DNA of 64,000 nt from assembly GCA_018475625.1 (NCBI GenBank), contig JAAKEZ010000010.1, forward strand, positions 1 through 64,000. The letters run 5' to 3'. A program made the position numbers and the translations under genes. Within the stretch, counting starts at the first letter, position 1. Every line of letters begins with the position of its first letter. A model generated the notes under the pieces. The model was not told the DNA's origin. It was given only the letters and a program-made list of their open reading frames with translations, and made no database searches. Shown one piece after another: positions 50,213 through 57,681 of the stretch. The stretch is from Candidatus Bathyarchaeota archaeon A05DMB-2 (GTDB lineage Archaea; Thermoproteota; Bathyarchaeia; Bathyarchaeales; Bathycorpusculaceae).

Positions 50213-50455
50213 TTATTTGAAGAAAACTTCGTCTCGTATATTCTCGCTGACGCGGATGAACTTGCGTCTCTTGCAGAAAGCCAATATGCGAGTCAGCTCT
50301 GGATCGTCTGCGCGTTCGAACTCTTTTCTAAAGCCCAACTTGCCCGTGGAAACACGGACTTCAATTTTCCCGTCGCTGTCCAGAATCTGGTAGAAGCCCA
50401 GTTTCTCTCCAGCATACTCTTCCAAGACTTCCCATTCTTCAACAAGATTTACCAA
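50213..50455 (-). CDS. hypothetical protein, 80 aa
   Basis: Not recognised. A small alpha/beta protein with KLGFYQILDSDGKIEVRVST and a basic helix CKRRKFIRVSENIRDEVFFK. TTG 50455 is supported by AGGTGA seven bases upstream. It lies 16 bp upstream of the integrase partner gene, so the three form one operon, with an operator-like palindrome at 50512-50530 in front. Confidence 0.6.
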   Translation of the reverse strand: MVNLVEEWEVLEEYAGEKLGFYQILDSDGKIEVRVSTGKLGFRKEFERADDPELTRILAFCKRRKFIRVSENIRDEVFFK

Positions 50456-50511
50456 GGTTATTTCACCTAAAACTGTGTTGCAGCAAGAAAATAAAGGAAT
50501 TCTGGCGCCTT

Positions 50512-50550
50512 CAAAGAACAGTGTTCTTTGCCGGTGTCAGCAAAGAACAG
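50512..50550. promoter_or_regulatory. palindromic operator plus half-site
   Basis: CAAAGAACAGTGTTCTTTG (50512-50530) is a perfect 8-bp palindrome with a 3-base centre, followed by a further half-site CAAAGAACAG (50541-50550). It lies between the leftward integrase operon and the rightward gene at 50630. An A/T-rich box A-like TTTTTTATTGG follows at about 50599. Confidence 0.55.
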
Positions 50551-50629
50551 TATCCAAAAACGGACATATTAACCACAGCTAAATGGATTATGGCAAATTT
50601 TTTATTGGGTCTATTTGATAAATTGGTTT

Positions 50630-51286
50630 ATGACAAAAAAAGTTTCTTTGAACATTCCAGACGAGAGTTTTGAAGGGCTGAAGTCGCTTAGTGCACTATG
50701 TAAGCAAGACATTACGCAAACAATTGTTGGCATCCTAGAAACAGCGGGTTCCCAAAGTAGTTTACTAACTTATCTAAGCAAAGAATACAAAGTGCCAGTC
50801 GACTCTAAAATGATGCTGCATGATGTGCTCAACGCAGCGTATCATTCGATAGGTTTGTTTAATGAGGTTCTTGAAAAATTGGGGGCTAAGGGTCTTTTCA
50901 CACTTGAGGATCTCTGCTTCGATTTAGATGAAGACTGGTTCAATTTCATTTTCGATGGTCTGTCAGGTAACAACCTATTAGTAGATAATTTTGATGTAAA
51001 ACTTAAACCTGGATCTAAGAGGGTCACAACTAGGTCATACATTAACGTTGAAGAGGTCAGCGCTCAAGCTCTGGGCAAATTGAAAGAAGTGGTCGAGGAT
51101 GTTATGGAGCCTGTGGAATTTGCTGATTGTGAAGATTTTAATGTTGATGTTCGGGAAGATGAGGAAATTTGGACTCTTGAAGTTGACTATTGGGCAGCTT
51201 CGTGGGTTTATCTGCCCGGCATAAAAAATGTGTCCAAATTAGTAAAGGATATTTTCAAGAAAGCTGGGATAAAACGAGAAGGATAG
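50630..51286 (+). CDS. hypothetical protein, 218 aa
   Basis: Not recognised. Begins MTKKVSLNIPDESFEGLKSL, the strand-helix of a ribbon-helix-helix domain (about residues 1-45). The rest is acidic alpha/beta (VNVEEVSAQ-like helices, WTLEVDYWAASWVYLPGIKN) with no motif I can assign. ATG 50630 is preferred over the upstream TTG 50615. With an RHH start and an operator in front it may be autoregulated, possibly a regulator with a sensor domain. Confidence 0.6.
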   Translation: MTKKVSLNIPDESFEGLKSLSALCKQDITQTIVGILETAGSQSSLLTYLSKEYKVPVDSKMMLHDVLNAAYHSIGLFNEVLEKLGAKGLFTLEDLCFDLDEDWFNFIFDGLSGNNLLVDNFDVKLKPGSKRVTTRSYINVEEVSAQALGKLKEVVEDVMEPVEFADCEDFNVDVREDEEIWTLEVDYWAASWVYLPGIKNVSKLVKDIFKKAGIKREG

Positions 51287-51318
51287 CTATTGCTTGTCCG
51301 ATTTTTAGGATGCAATGT

Positions 51319-51726
51319 TTATCGCTGAATGTCTTTGTCAGAATTAATCGCATTACATAGAGCGCTCAGGATAGTCAATGCTGTGTTGTCATTGACTTGT
51401 TCGATCAAGTTTTCTATACTAATTGAGTTGAGAAACGTGGCAAGATGTGCTTTCGGGCGTAACTCGTAATAATTGGTTATGCCCCCAGGTCTTTGCTTGA
51501 CCGCTACTTTTCTTAGGTAGCCTGCTTCTTCGAGGCTTCTTACTCTTTTGTTAACTGTTGAGTAACTCGTATGCCTCAATCCTTTCATCCGAATTATTCC
51601 CTTGCGTAGCTCTCGTGTTGTCTGAGGTTCGTTAGTAGCAAGTGCTCGAAATACGGCGCGGTTTAGTTTGGCTTCTCTGCCTTTGAATACGCTGAGTTCT
51701 GTGCCCTTAGCCTTTTTCCGCGCCAT
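51319..51726 (-). CDS. winged-helix regulator, 135 aa
   Basis: A MarR/PadR-like winged helix: AVFRALATNEPQTTRELRKG, SYSTVNKRVRSLEEAGYLRK as recognition helix and wing KQRPGGITNYYELRPK, then a helical dimerisation tail. ATG 51726 gives 135 aa with a basic start (MARKKAKG); GTG 51759 is the outer alternative. Two identical palindromes lie upstream (51831-51848, 51952-51969), the likely binding sites. Confidence 0.75.
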   Translation of the reverse strand: MARKKAKGTELSVFKGREAKLNRAVFRALATNEPQTTRELRKGIIRMKGLRHTSYSTVNKRVRSLEEAGYLRKVAVKQRPGGITNYYELRPKAHLATFLNSISIENLIEQVNDNTALTILSALCNAINSDKDIQR

Positions 51727-51830
51727 GGTTTTCTGCCCTGCTGCGGGGAGGTTGAGCACAAATTAGGGCTTCAGAACTACCTTATTACATTATTTGAGGC
51801 TGTTTTGGGCGTTTTGACCCGAGGCAAAAT

Positions 51831-51848
51831 GTTTCTAGGGCTAGAAAC
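51831..51848. promoter_or_regulatory. operator O1, GTTTCTAGGGCTAGAAAC
   Basis: An 18-bp near-perfect palindrome (8-bp arms, GG centre). With O2 it flanks a candidate promoter in the divergent region between the winged-helix gene and the gene at 52104. Confidence 0.65.
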
Positions 51849-51951
51849 GTCTGGGGCAAAATTTTTCTGGAGACCCTATTTAAACAAAATTTGAGTTTTC
51901 ATGGAGCAAGCTCTGGCTGGGCTACCGTTTTTGCGATGTTTTTACGAGGGG

Positions 51952-51969
51952 GTTTCTAGGGCTAGAAAC
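51952..51969. promoter_or_regulatory. operator O2, GTTTCTAGGGCTAGAAAC
   Basis: Second identical copy of O1, 121 bp away. The flank AAAATGTTTC around O1 also occurs, reversed, around O2. CTATTTAAACAAA at about 51877 between them is box A-like. Nothing else in 51760-52103 looks like a gene. Confidence 0.65.
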
Positions 51970-52103
51970 ATTTTACCGAGTGCATTTTGGTTCTCTGAAG
52001 TGCATAAGAGTGAGTGAAGCTGGAATTGCGGCGGGCGACTTAGCGAAAGACAAAGCTTAAAACCGAATAGCAACCAACCAAAGTTGTAAGGAAGCGATTT
52101 CGG

Positions 52104-52781
52104 TTGAAAGTAGCTATCCATTCAGACCGGAAGGCGGAAAAAGGAAGCCAGAAATGGATCCAGAAACTCATCAACAAGAATGTTGACCCTTTAGATTCGC
52201 TGCTGAAACAGAACCTGAACCTTCCTGAAGATGAAAAGATAGACTGGTTATCTCCACTGGAAAAGAACAATTATGCAGAGTACTACGATAATGCTTTCTT
52301 GGAAAAGCTTGGGCTGTCAGCCTTAATTCCGGAGTTGCGGAAGTTCTGGCCTAAAGGTGGGCCTCATTGGGATGGCATTGGGAAAAGCGAGTCAAGAAAA
52401 GTTTTCTTGGTTGAAGCCAAGTCTCATATTCCAGAGCTTATGTCTTGGTTGAAGGCTACAGATCCAAATTCTAAACAGCGAATACAGGAGGGCCTAAAAT
52501 GGGCTAAGAAGAAGCTTGGGTCAAAAACTGACTTTGACTGGTCTAAAGCCTTCTATCAGTATGCGAATAGGCTTGCGCATGTGGAATTCCTACGGCAAAA
52601 CAAGGTTGAGGCATATTTTGTTTCGGTGTATTTCCTAAATGATGCAGAAATGAATGGACCGAAGACAGCGGACGAATGGAAGGGAGCCCTGCGTTTGCTC
52701 CACAGGTGCCTTGGTCTAGAAGAACACATACTCAGCAAACGAATTGTTGAATTGTTTATTGATGTGAACTATTTGAAGTGA
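52104..52781 (+). CDS. putative PD-(D/E)XK nuclease-like protein, 225 aa
   Basis: Contains GGPHWDGIGKSESRKVFLVE, then AKSHIPE: a D...13-14 residues...E-A-K arrangement that fits the PD-(D/E)XK nuclease core (Asp in HWD, Glu and Lys in VEAK). The flanking helices and strand (NKVEAYFVSVYFLND) also suit the fold. TTG 52104 is the first start. The gene faces away from a winged-helix regulator with twin operators. Could act as a defence or recombination nuclease; family not named. Confidence 0.55.
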   Translation: MKVAIHSDRKAEKGSQKWIQKLINKNVDPLDSLLKQNLNLPEDEKIDWLSPLEKNNYAEYYDNAFLEKLGLSALIPELRKFWPKGGPHWDGIGKSESRKVFLVEAKSHIPELMSWLKATDPNSKQRIQEGLKWAKKKLGSKTDFDWSKAFYQYANRLAHVEFLRQNKVEAYFVSVYFLNDAEMNGPKTADEWKGALRLLHRCLGLEEHILSKRIVELFIDVNYLK

Positions 52782-52923
52782 CTGTTGCTTTATTTTCGTA
52801 TTTGGTGAGTAGTTCGTTGATGGCGTCTTCGTAGGTTCTGATTTTGCCTGATTCAGCGGTAAGTTGCCCCACTATACGTGTGAGTTTGGCGTGTTTTTCA
52901 TCTGAGATTTTAATGGTTTTCAT
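52756..52923 (-). CDS. antitoxin-like/RHH-type small protein, 55 aa
   Basis: A short frame starting MKTIKISDEKHAKLTRIVGQ and continuing with KIRTYEDAINELLTKYE, the pattern of archaeal VapB-like or DUF7557-type antitoxins (strand I-K-I, then helices with T-Y-x-D-A-I). ATG 52923 overlaps the stop of the upstream gene (ATGA). Its 3' end overlaps the nuclease-like gene on the other strand by 26 bp. No toxin with a recognised PIN domain is adjacent. Confidence 0.6.
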   Translation of the reverse strand: MKTIKISDEKHAKLTRIVGQLTAESGKIRTYEDAINELLTKYENKATVTSNSSHQ

Positions 52924-53180
52924 GATATGTGCCCGTCGTTTTCTTTTTGTTTTTTCAGGGTTACGTTGAGGGTGTCGTTGTTCACGTTCATTTTGAATTG
53001 CAGTTCTTTTTTCAGGAAGGGCTTAAGGGCTTCGTTTTCTCTTGTTGGGAATGGTAGCAGGTGCTGCGTGTAGCTGTATTCACCTTTGCCTCTTCCATAG
53101 CGTTTTCTTATGGTTTTTGACTGGATTCTCACCAAGCCAAAGTTAGCCTCCATTACTTTGTTTAGGAAGGAGACATCCAC
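52920..53180 (-). CDS. hypothetical protein, 86 aa
   Basis: Not recognised. Basic, beta-rich (FGLVRIQSKTIRKRYGRGKG, KKELQFKMNVNNDTLNVTLK), possibly DNA- or RNA-binding. It overlaps the polymerase X-like gene by 19 bp and the antitoxin-like gene by 4 bp, so the three form an operon. Confidence 0.55.
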   Translation of the reverse strand: MDVSFLNKVMEANFGLVRIQSKTIRKRYGRGKGEYSYTQHLLPFPTRENEALKPFLKKELQFKMNVNNDTLNVTLKKQKENDGHIS

Positions 53181-53737
53181 GCGGGCTTGTTGTCCACGAT
53201 TTCTCTTTGTGACGGCAGCGGGTAGGGCAAGCCTAAGGCTTCAAACACGCTTTGCTCGTTTTCTCCAGCGACTGCTTTGCCGTTTTGGGTTAGGCCTTCG
53301 CTGTATTTGAGGCGCATGCCTTTTGAAATGGCGTAGGCGGCGAGCCACATGTTATGTTCTTCTGAGCCTGTGCGAATAAGCAAGTGGATGCCGAAGGTTG
53401 ATGGTTTTGCGCGGTAGAAGTCCACTTGGAAGAGTCCGTTTTGGTAGGGCAGATACGCCTTTACGAGGCTGCTGCCTTGGCAACTGAGTTTGGCTTTCAT
53501 GCGCTTGAGTGTGTCGGTTATTTGTTGCCAGTCTTTGTCGGTTTTGCTTATGGCTACGAAGTCGATGTCGTGGACTGTGGCGCGTTGGCGTCTGATGCTT
53601 CCTGCAACTTCAAGTTTGAGGCAGTGGGTGCTGAGTGCGGTTTTGAGTTGGGCTGCAATTTTTTCTGCTTCTTGCAGGCTGAGTTCAGGCAGGACTGCGG
53701 CTTCGTCTTCTTGGAATAGGGTGGCTTGTTTCTTCAT
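53162..53737 (-). CDS. DNA polymerase X-type nucleotidyltransferase domain, 191 aa
   Basis: A minimal Pol beta-superfamily protein. EVAGSIRRQRATVHDIDFVA carries the G-S signature (46-47), the two Arg and the metal Asp57/Asp59; the third Asp is in GLFQVDFYRA (Asp106). The thumb region has LLIRTGSEEHNMWLAAYAIS, the TGS-x-x-x-N minor-groove motif of family X. The 8-kDa HhH domain and the PHP domain of full PolX are missing. Likely role: gap filling or end processing for the element. Confidence 0.85.
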   Translation of the reverse strand: MKKQATLFQEDEAAVLPELSLQEAEKIAAQLKTALSTHCLKLEVAGSIRRQRATVHDIDFVAISKTDKDWQQITDTLKRMKAKLSCQGSSLVKAYLPYQNGLFQVDFYRAKPSTFGIHLLIRTGSEEHNMWLAAYAISKGMRLKYSEGLTQNGKAVAGENEQSVFEALGLPYPLPSQREIVDNKPAWMSPS

Positions 53738-53769
53738 GGTTTAGGCGCCTCTCTGGTTGCGGGTTTGGT

Positions 53770-53997
53770 TTAGGGATGGTTTGTTGTTTTGATGTGGGTG
53801 ATGTGGGAGAATACGAAGTCTTCATCTGCAAGCGCTTTTGTGATTAGGTCTTGGATGGCTGCGTTTAAGTTGCAGTTGTAGTAGGGTTTTGCGATTTTTT
53901 CTGCGAACTCAGCTACGCGTGAAGCTGGAACGCTGTGAAACGTCAAATCCACTAAGAGGTCTTCTTCTGTAGCCAATAGTGTGGTTTTCTTTTTCAT
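53770..53997 (-). CDS. hypothetical protein, 75 aa
   Basis: Not recognised. MKKKTTLLATEEDLLVDLTF resembles the start of a small regulatory protein; PYYNCNLNAAIQDLITKALA looks like a helix pair. ATG 53997 is preferred, with a GTG at 54006 possible. Head of the leftward polymerase X operon. Confidence 0.5.
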   Translation of the reverse strand: MKKKTTLLATEEDLLVDLTFHSVPASRVAEFAEKIAKPYYNCNLNAAIQDLITKALADEDFVFSHITHIKTTNHP

Positions 53998-54075
53998 AGC
54001 AATCACTTTGGGGCTTGTGTCTATGGTTTAGATTGCTTAAAAGGTAATTGAAGAAACTACCCCTTGGAGCAGTGG

Positions 54076-54095
54076 GGAGAGGTGAGTTAAAGTGA
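54076..54095 (+). repeat. copy of the element-1 ribosome-binding module
   Basis: GGAGAGGTGAGTTAAAGTGA, identical over 20 bases to 44223-44242. Its GTG opens a 12-codon frame. It lies 80 bp upstream of the synthetase-like gene. No AGACGAATAGTTTC accompanies it. Confidence 0.6.
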
Positions 54096-54143
54096 TTGGT
54101 GTAGCCGTTTCACTCTTTGTTTTGAGGTAGGTTTTTGTAATGA

Positions 54144-54164
54144 GTTTAATTAAGGACGTTAATT
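54144..54164. promoter_or_regulatory. repeated TTAATTAA sites before the synthetase-like gene
   Basis: TTAATTAA (54144-54151), GGACG, TTAATTAA (54157-54164): a short direct and inverted repeat 12 bp before the GTG at 54176. Could include box A and an operator; A/T-richness lowers certainty. Confidence 0.3.
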
Positions 54165-54175
54165 AATTTGAGACT

Positions 54176-55129
54176 GTGAATGTTGGCATGTTTGGCGGTC
54201 AGAATTTTCAAAACGAAAAGGCTATTGCGGTTATCAAGATTAGGGCCAAGTTGCTTCATGCAGCCAGACGCTGGCTTGACGAGAATGGTTATGTTGAGGT
54301 TCATGGTCCTACGCTGGTTCCTGCTGTTGGCTATTGGCTAGGGCATTTTGAGGTTAAATATTTTGACAAGAAGGCTTACCTTGTGCAAGGATTGCAGCCG
54401 TATGCTAACGTTTTTGTGGCGTGGTTGGGGAAAATTTACACGATTGCACCTGCTTTCAGAGCGGAAAGAGTTCGGACGCAGCGGCATTTGACTGAATTCT
54501 GGCGCATAGAAGTGGCTCAACAATGCGAGTTGGATGTCATGATTGAGGTTCAGGAGAAGTTGGTGGCTCATATTTGTCACAGTCTTTCGAAAGAGGCAGT
54601 AGAGATGTTGGAGTGTTTTGATCGGTCTGTTATGGATTTGGAAGGGGTACAGACGCCTTTTCCGAAGCTGACTTACGATGAGGCTATCGATTTGTTGCAG
54701 AGGGATGGCTTTAACGTCTCGTGGGGGCAAACGTTGGACTGGGAGCTGGAGAAGCATCTTAGTCACAGGTTTAGTCAGCCATTCTTTATCACGAAGTTTC
54801 CAATAAGCATAGAAACGTTCTTCCATAAGTCAGATCCTGAAAAGCCTGAACTTACGTTGTCTGTTGATTTGCTTGCCCCTGAAGGTTATGGAGAGATTGG
54901 TAGCGGTGCGCAAAGGATAACCGAAAAAAAGGTTTTGCTCCAAAAGATGGCGGAGGAGAAAATAAATCCAGCTGACCAACAATGGTACATGAGTTTTATG
55001 CAACGCAGAGCTTTTCCCCACTCAGGATTTATGATTGGGCTTGAGAGGCTTATCCAATGGATATGCAAACTAAAACATATAGAAGAGGCGGTAGTGTTCC
55101 CGAGACTATCCGATAGTGTTTACTCCTGA
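54176..55129 (+). CDS. AsnRS-like class II synthetase core (archaeal asparagine synthetase A-like)
   Basis: A 317-aa protein with the catalytic core of Asp/Asn-tRNA synthetases but no anticodon-binding OB fold. Motif 2 is FRAERVRTQRHLTEFW (94-109) and motif 3 GFMIGLERLIQWICKL (near 290-305). The archaeal asparagine synthetase AS-AR descends from AsnRS by the same loss and makes asparagine from aspartate, ATP and ammonia; that function is therefore favoured. It converges with an MFS gene (10-bp overlap). It could alternatively form an amide in a secondary metabolite. Confidence 0.75.
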   Translation: MNVGMFGGQNFQNEKAIAVIKIRAKLLHAARRWLDENGYVEVHGPTLVPAVGYWLGHFEVKYFDKKAYLVQGLQPYANVFVAWLGKIYTIAPAFRAERVRTQRHLTEFWRIEVAQQCELDVMIEVQEKLVAHICHSLSKEAVEMLECFDRSVMDLEGVQTPFPKLTYDEAIDLLQRDGFNVSWGQTLDWELEKHLSHRFSQPFFITKFPISIETFFHKSDPEKPELTLSVDLLAPEGYGEIGSGAQRITEKKVLLQKMAEEKINPADQQWYMSFMQRRAFPHSGFMIGLERLIQWICKLKHIEEAVVFPRLSDSVYS

Positions 55130-56349
55130 CTCTGTGATTGTTTACTAATTTTCTTCACGGCTTTTATATGCAGTTTTAGTTTTATTTTTTCACGGAAATT
55201 TAAAGATAACAGTTCCGGCGCTAAAACTATTGGTATATTCGAAAGGAAAATCAGCAAGCAACTTACGAGAGCACTAACAGTTAGTGAAATCTGGGACATT
55301 TGCATAAGAAGCCCAACACTTGTAGCTAAGTAAAAGATTATTAATCCGATCGAATACATTTTAGCACAATTTTCTTTGCTGGCCAAATCACCCCAAACTA
55401 TAAAGGTATACATGATAAAAAGAATGCCCCAGCTTAAGCCGTTTGCAATATACACGAGATAAAGTATCTCATTGATGTTAGCTATTCCTGCAAGAGCCGA
55501 GCTAATTCCATATAAAGTAAGACTGAAAGCTAAGGATGATCTTCGCCCGAAGAAATCCGCAATTACTCCTCCACTCAACGCCCCAAAAATAACCCCAATA
55601 GTCTGTAAAACAGTGAGAAATAGGTAAAGAGAAGATGGGACTTGTTGTGAAATATTAAGCGATATATTCTTTGCAAGCGTCGCATTATTTAACGAAAATA
55701 ATACCCATGGAATTGTGTAGAGGAGAACTGTTCTTTTCTCAAAATAATACCTTGTTGCGTCCTTCTTAGCCGTCAACATCGCTTTCTCTGGTCTTAGTAA
55801 TGTAACTGTCAATATTCCTAAACTAAGAATTATGCTTAACATCACTATCCAAAGAAAATCAAGAGATCCTGCTACTGAGAGACTTACGATAAAATATAAT
55901 GGGAAGGAAACAAATGTGAGCAGCCCTCCTATGCGACCTCTTTCCTCAGGCGCAGTTAAGCTCCAGAAATAAGTAAAGAACAGCAACTGACTTATACTAA
56001 AAAATATCCCTACAAAGAAAATGGATATTAATCTAAAAATATAGCTTGAAGCAAAGAAAAGAAAAACGGCTACTATCGAGGTGGCTACAGAACATCCATA
56101 AATGACATGTAACTTATTAAACTTATGAATGAAAAAACTGGCTAATAGCAATGTAATAGCCATGACAAAATGAAATGATGCTTGTACTACGGGCCGATTG
56201 GCATCGGATGGAATAGCATACCTTGGAAAATGGATGGAAAAAATAAAGTATAAAGTAAAAAAGATAAAGGAAAAAATTAGGTTCACAAGGAAACCACGCT
56301 TTGTTAGGGAAATACCATATCTCATGACGCTCATTTTGTTCACATGCAC
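55120..56349 (-). CDS. MFS transporter
   Basis: A 409-aa permease with about twelve hydrophobic segments. Loop motifs: KFNKLHVIYG after helix 2 and SGGVIADFFGRRSSLAF after helix 8, the latter close to G-x-x-x-D-R/K-x-G-R-R. Aromatic-rich and low in charged residues, A/T-rich codon use unlike the GC-richer core genes at the left of the window. Possibly an exporter for the product of its neighbours. Substrate unknown. Confidence 0.82.
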   Translation of the reverse strand: MHVNKMSVMRYGISLTKRGFLVNLIFSFIFFTLYFIFSIHFPRYAIPSDANRPVVQASFHFVMAITLLLASFFIHKFNKLHVIYGCSVATSIVAVFLFFASSYIFRLISIFFVGIFFSISQLLFFTYFWSLTAPEERGRIGGLLTFVSFPLYFIVSLSVAGSLDFLWIVMLSIILSLGILTVTLLRPEKAMLTAKKDATRYYFEKRTVLLYTIPWVLFSLNNATLAKNISLNISQQVPSSLYLFLTVLQTIGVIFGALSGGVIADFFGRRSSLAFSLTLYGISSALAGIANINEILYLVYIANGLSWGILFIMYTFIVWGDLASKENCAKMYSIGLIIFYLATSVGLLMQMSQISLTVSALVSCLLIFLSNIPIVLAPELLSLNFREKIKLKLHIKAVKKISKQSQSQE

Positions 56350-56437
56350 ATCTTTACTCGAAAGTTCAAGGATAAATTATTTTCTGGATGTGAAAAAAGC
56401 TTAAAAGGAAAATAAACAATTTTGTATAAGAAAATAT

Positions 56438-56659
56438 ATGAAAACTCTTAATGAAAGAATAGCAGAAGTTTCACGTCATCTTCAATCTTTGACAGCCTCT
56501 GAATTCTCTTCGCAAGTTCAAGACGCGGTTCAGAGAAAAGACAAGAATTCACTAATACAAGTGTGCAAAAAAGCCAAAATTCCAGCAATCCACATTGGAA
56601 CTGTTGTGTCTGTACTGCTCTCTGTAGGTCCAGAACAGAAATGGCCAGCAGAGTATTAG
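56438..56659 (+). CDS. hypothetical protein, 73 aa
   Basis: Not recognised. Helical small protein (TLNERIAEVSRHLQSLTASE, DKNSLIQVCKKAKIPAIHIG) with a hydrophobic end before GPEQKWPAEY. ATG 56438 is the first start. Its 3' end overlaps that of the isoprenoid-synthase-like gene by 4 bp. Similar short archaeal proteins are known as conserved hypothetical proteins, but I cannot name a family. Confidence 0.55.
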   Translation: MKTLNERIAEVSRHLQSLTASEFSSQVQDAVQRKDKNSLIQVCKKAKIPAIHIGTVVSVLLSVGPEQKWPAEY

Positions 56660-57681
56660 CTCTCATGCGCTTGCAATGTTGATAGACTTCCGATGAAAAG
56701 CAAAGGTTGCGTCTCGATAAACAATTGTAGCGTTTGAGTAGCGTTATTTCTCTTTAATTTGATAAGCTCATTTCTCGCTTTTTTAGCAAATCTCCTGATG
56801 GTCTTCGACATAACATCTAAAGCTTTTAATTTTAAGACATCCTCCACAATTTCTCTTATATCAGCTTGTTCTATCGTACTTTTGCTTGATAAACCGTCAA
56901 GTTTTCTTTGAATTTGTTCAGAGCGTTCACTTGCCCAAAGTAAGGAGTAAGGCAATGTTCCAGTTCTTATTCTTTCAGCCAGCCCTGCTGTCAAGTTAAC
57001 TGAAACATGGAAATCTTTCCATAATTCTAAGATTATGCCGAGATATAGTCCATATCTTCCCAAATGTTGGATTTCGCTTTCAGAACCGTTTCCCAAAACA
57101 GCTCCAATTTTTAGGCAAGTTTCTAAGTCGGTTGCCTCAGTTTTGATCTTCCAGAACTTCTTTTTAGCGGAAAGAACTTTTTGGCTACGCAATCTAAGAC
57201 TCGCTGTTTCAGCTTGGGCCATCTTGACCAAAAAATCCCAGAGCAGTTTAGCGATAGTTTGACGCTTTGTTTTGTCTACGTTCATTTGATTGAGAATTGT
57301 AAAGGCTTTGGCTGATGCGAGTCCACCGATGATTAATGCTGTGCCTTCACCGAATTTTCCAAAAAGGGTTGGCTTAAATAATTTAAGGTGGGTTTTGTCT
57401 ATCATATCATCCCAGATGTAGAGGCTGAGGCTGATTAGACTCATAGCTAATGCTGCTTCATCGGTTTCTTCTGGATGTCCTCCGACTGCTTCGCAGGAAA
57501 GGCGCATCATGGCTGGCGTGAGAGGGTTGCGCCAATTTTTTGCTATAAACTCGAGGGGTTCTCGTAAATCTTTCAGGGCAGGGTCTTCAAGCAGTATTGT
57601 TCTGGCTCTGTCTGCGATTGCTCCTCCGTTGTCTTCGAGAATTCTGCGGCAACGCTCCTCAATACTATTTTTTTCGTACAT
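56656..57681 (-). CDS. isoprenoid synthase-like protein (class I prenyltransferase fold)
   Basis: A 341-aa protein with the all-helical prenyl synthase layout. The first aspartate-rich motif is intact as WDDMIDKT (Asp91, Asp92, Asp95). The second, expected as GxxFQxxDDxxD, reads GLYLGIILELWKDFHV, leaving only Glu219 and Asp223, so Mg2+ and allylic-substrate binding at that site is altered. True chain elongation is therefore doubtful; a terpene-cyclase-like or altered role is possible. Divergent from the wHTH gene at 57819. Confidence 0.75.
   Translation of the reverse strand: MYEKNSIEERCRRILEDNGGAIADRARTILLEDPALKDLREPLEFIAKNWRNPLTPAMMRLSCEAVGGHPEETDEAALAMSLISLSLYIWDDMIDKTHLKLFKPTLFGKFGEGTALIIGGLASAKAFTILNQMNVDKTKRQTIAKLLWDFLVKMAQAETASLRLRSQKVLSAKKKFWKIKTEATDLETCLKIGAVLGNGSESEIQHLGRYGLYLGIILELWKDFHVSVNLTAGLAERIRTGTLPYSLLWASERSEQIQRKLDGLSSKSTIEQADIREIVEDVLKLKALDVMSKTIRRFAKKARNELIKLKRNNATQTLQLFIETQPLLFIGSLSTLQAHES

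Noticed and set aside
51919-51926. GGGCTACC with a nearby CTCT, as a right attachment site that would end element 2 at 51.9 kb
   Set aside because: Only 8 contiguous bases match and the spacing to CTCT differs by one base from the tRNA-Gln end; chance match is likely and it lies inside the operator region.
53162-53737. Calling the polymerase X-like gene a MNT-type antitoxin/toxin nucleotidyltransferase
   Set aside because: The GS-x-RR plus TGS-x-x-x-N combination and the C-terminal thumb match family X polymerase better; kept only as an alternative in the findings.
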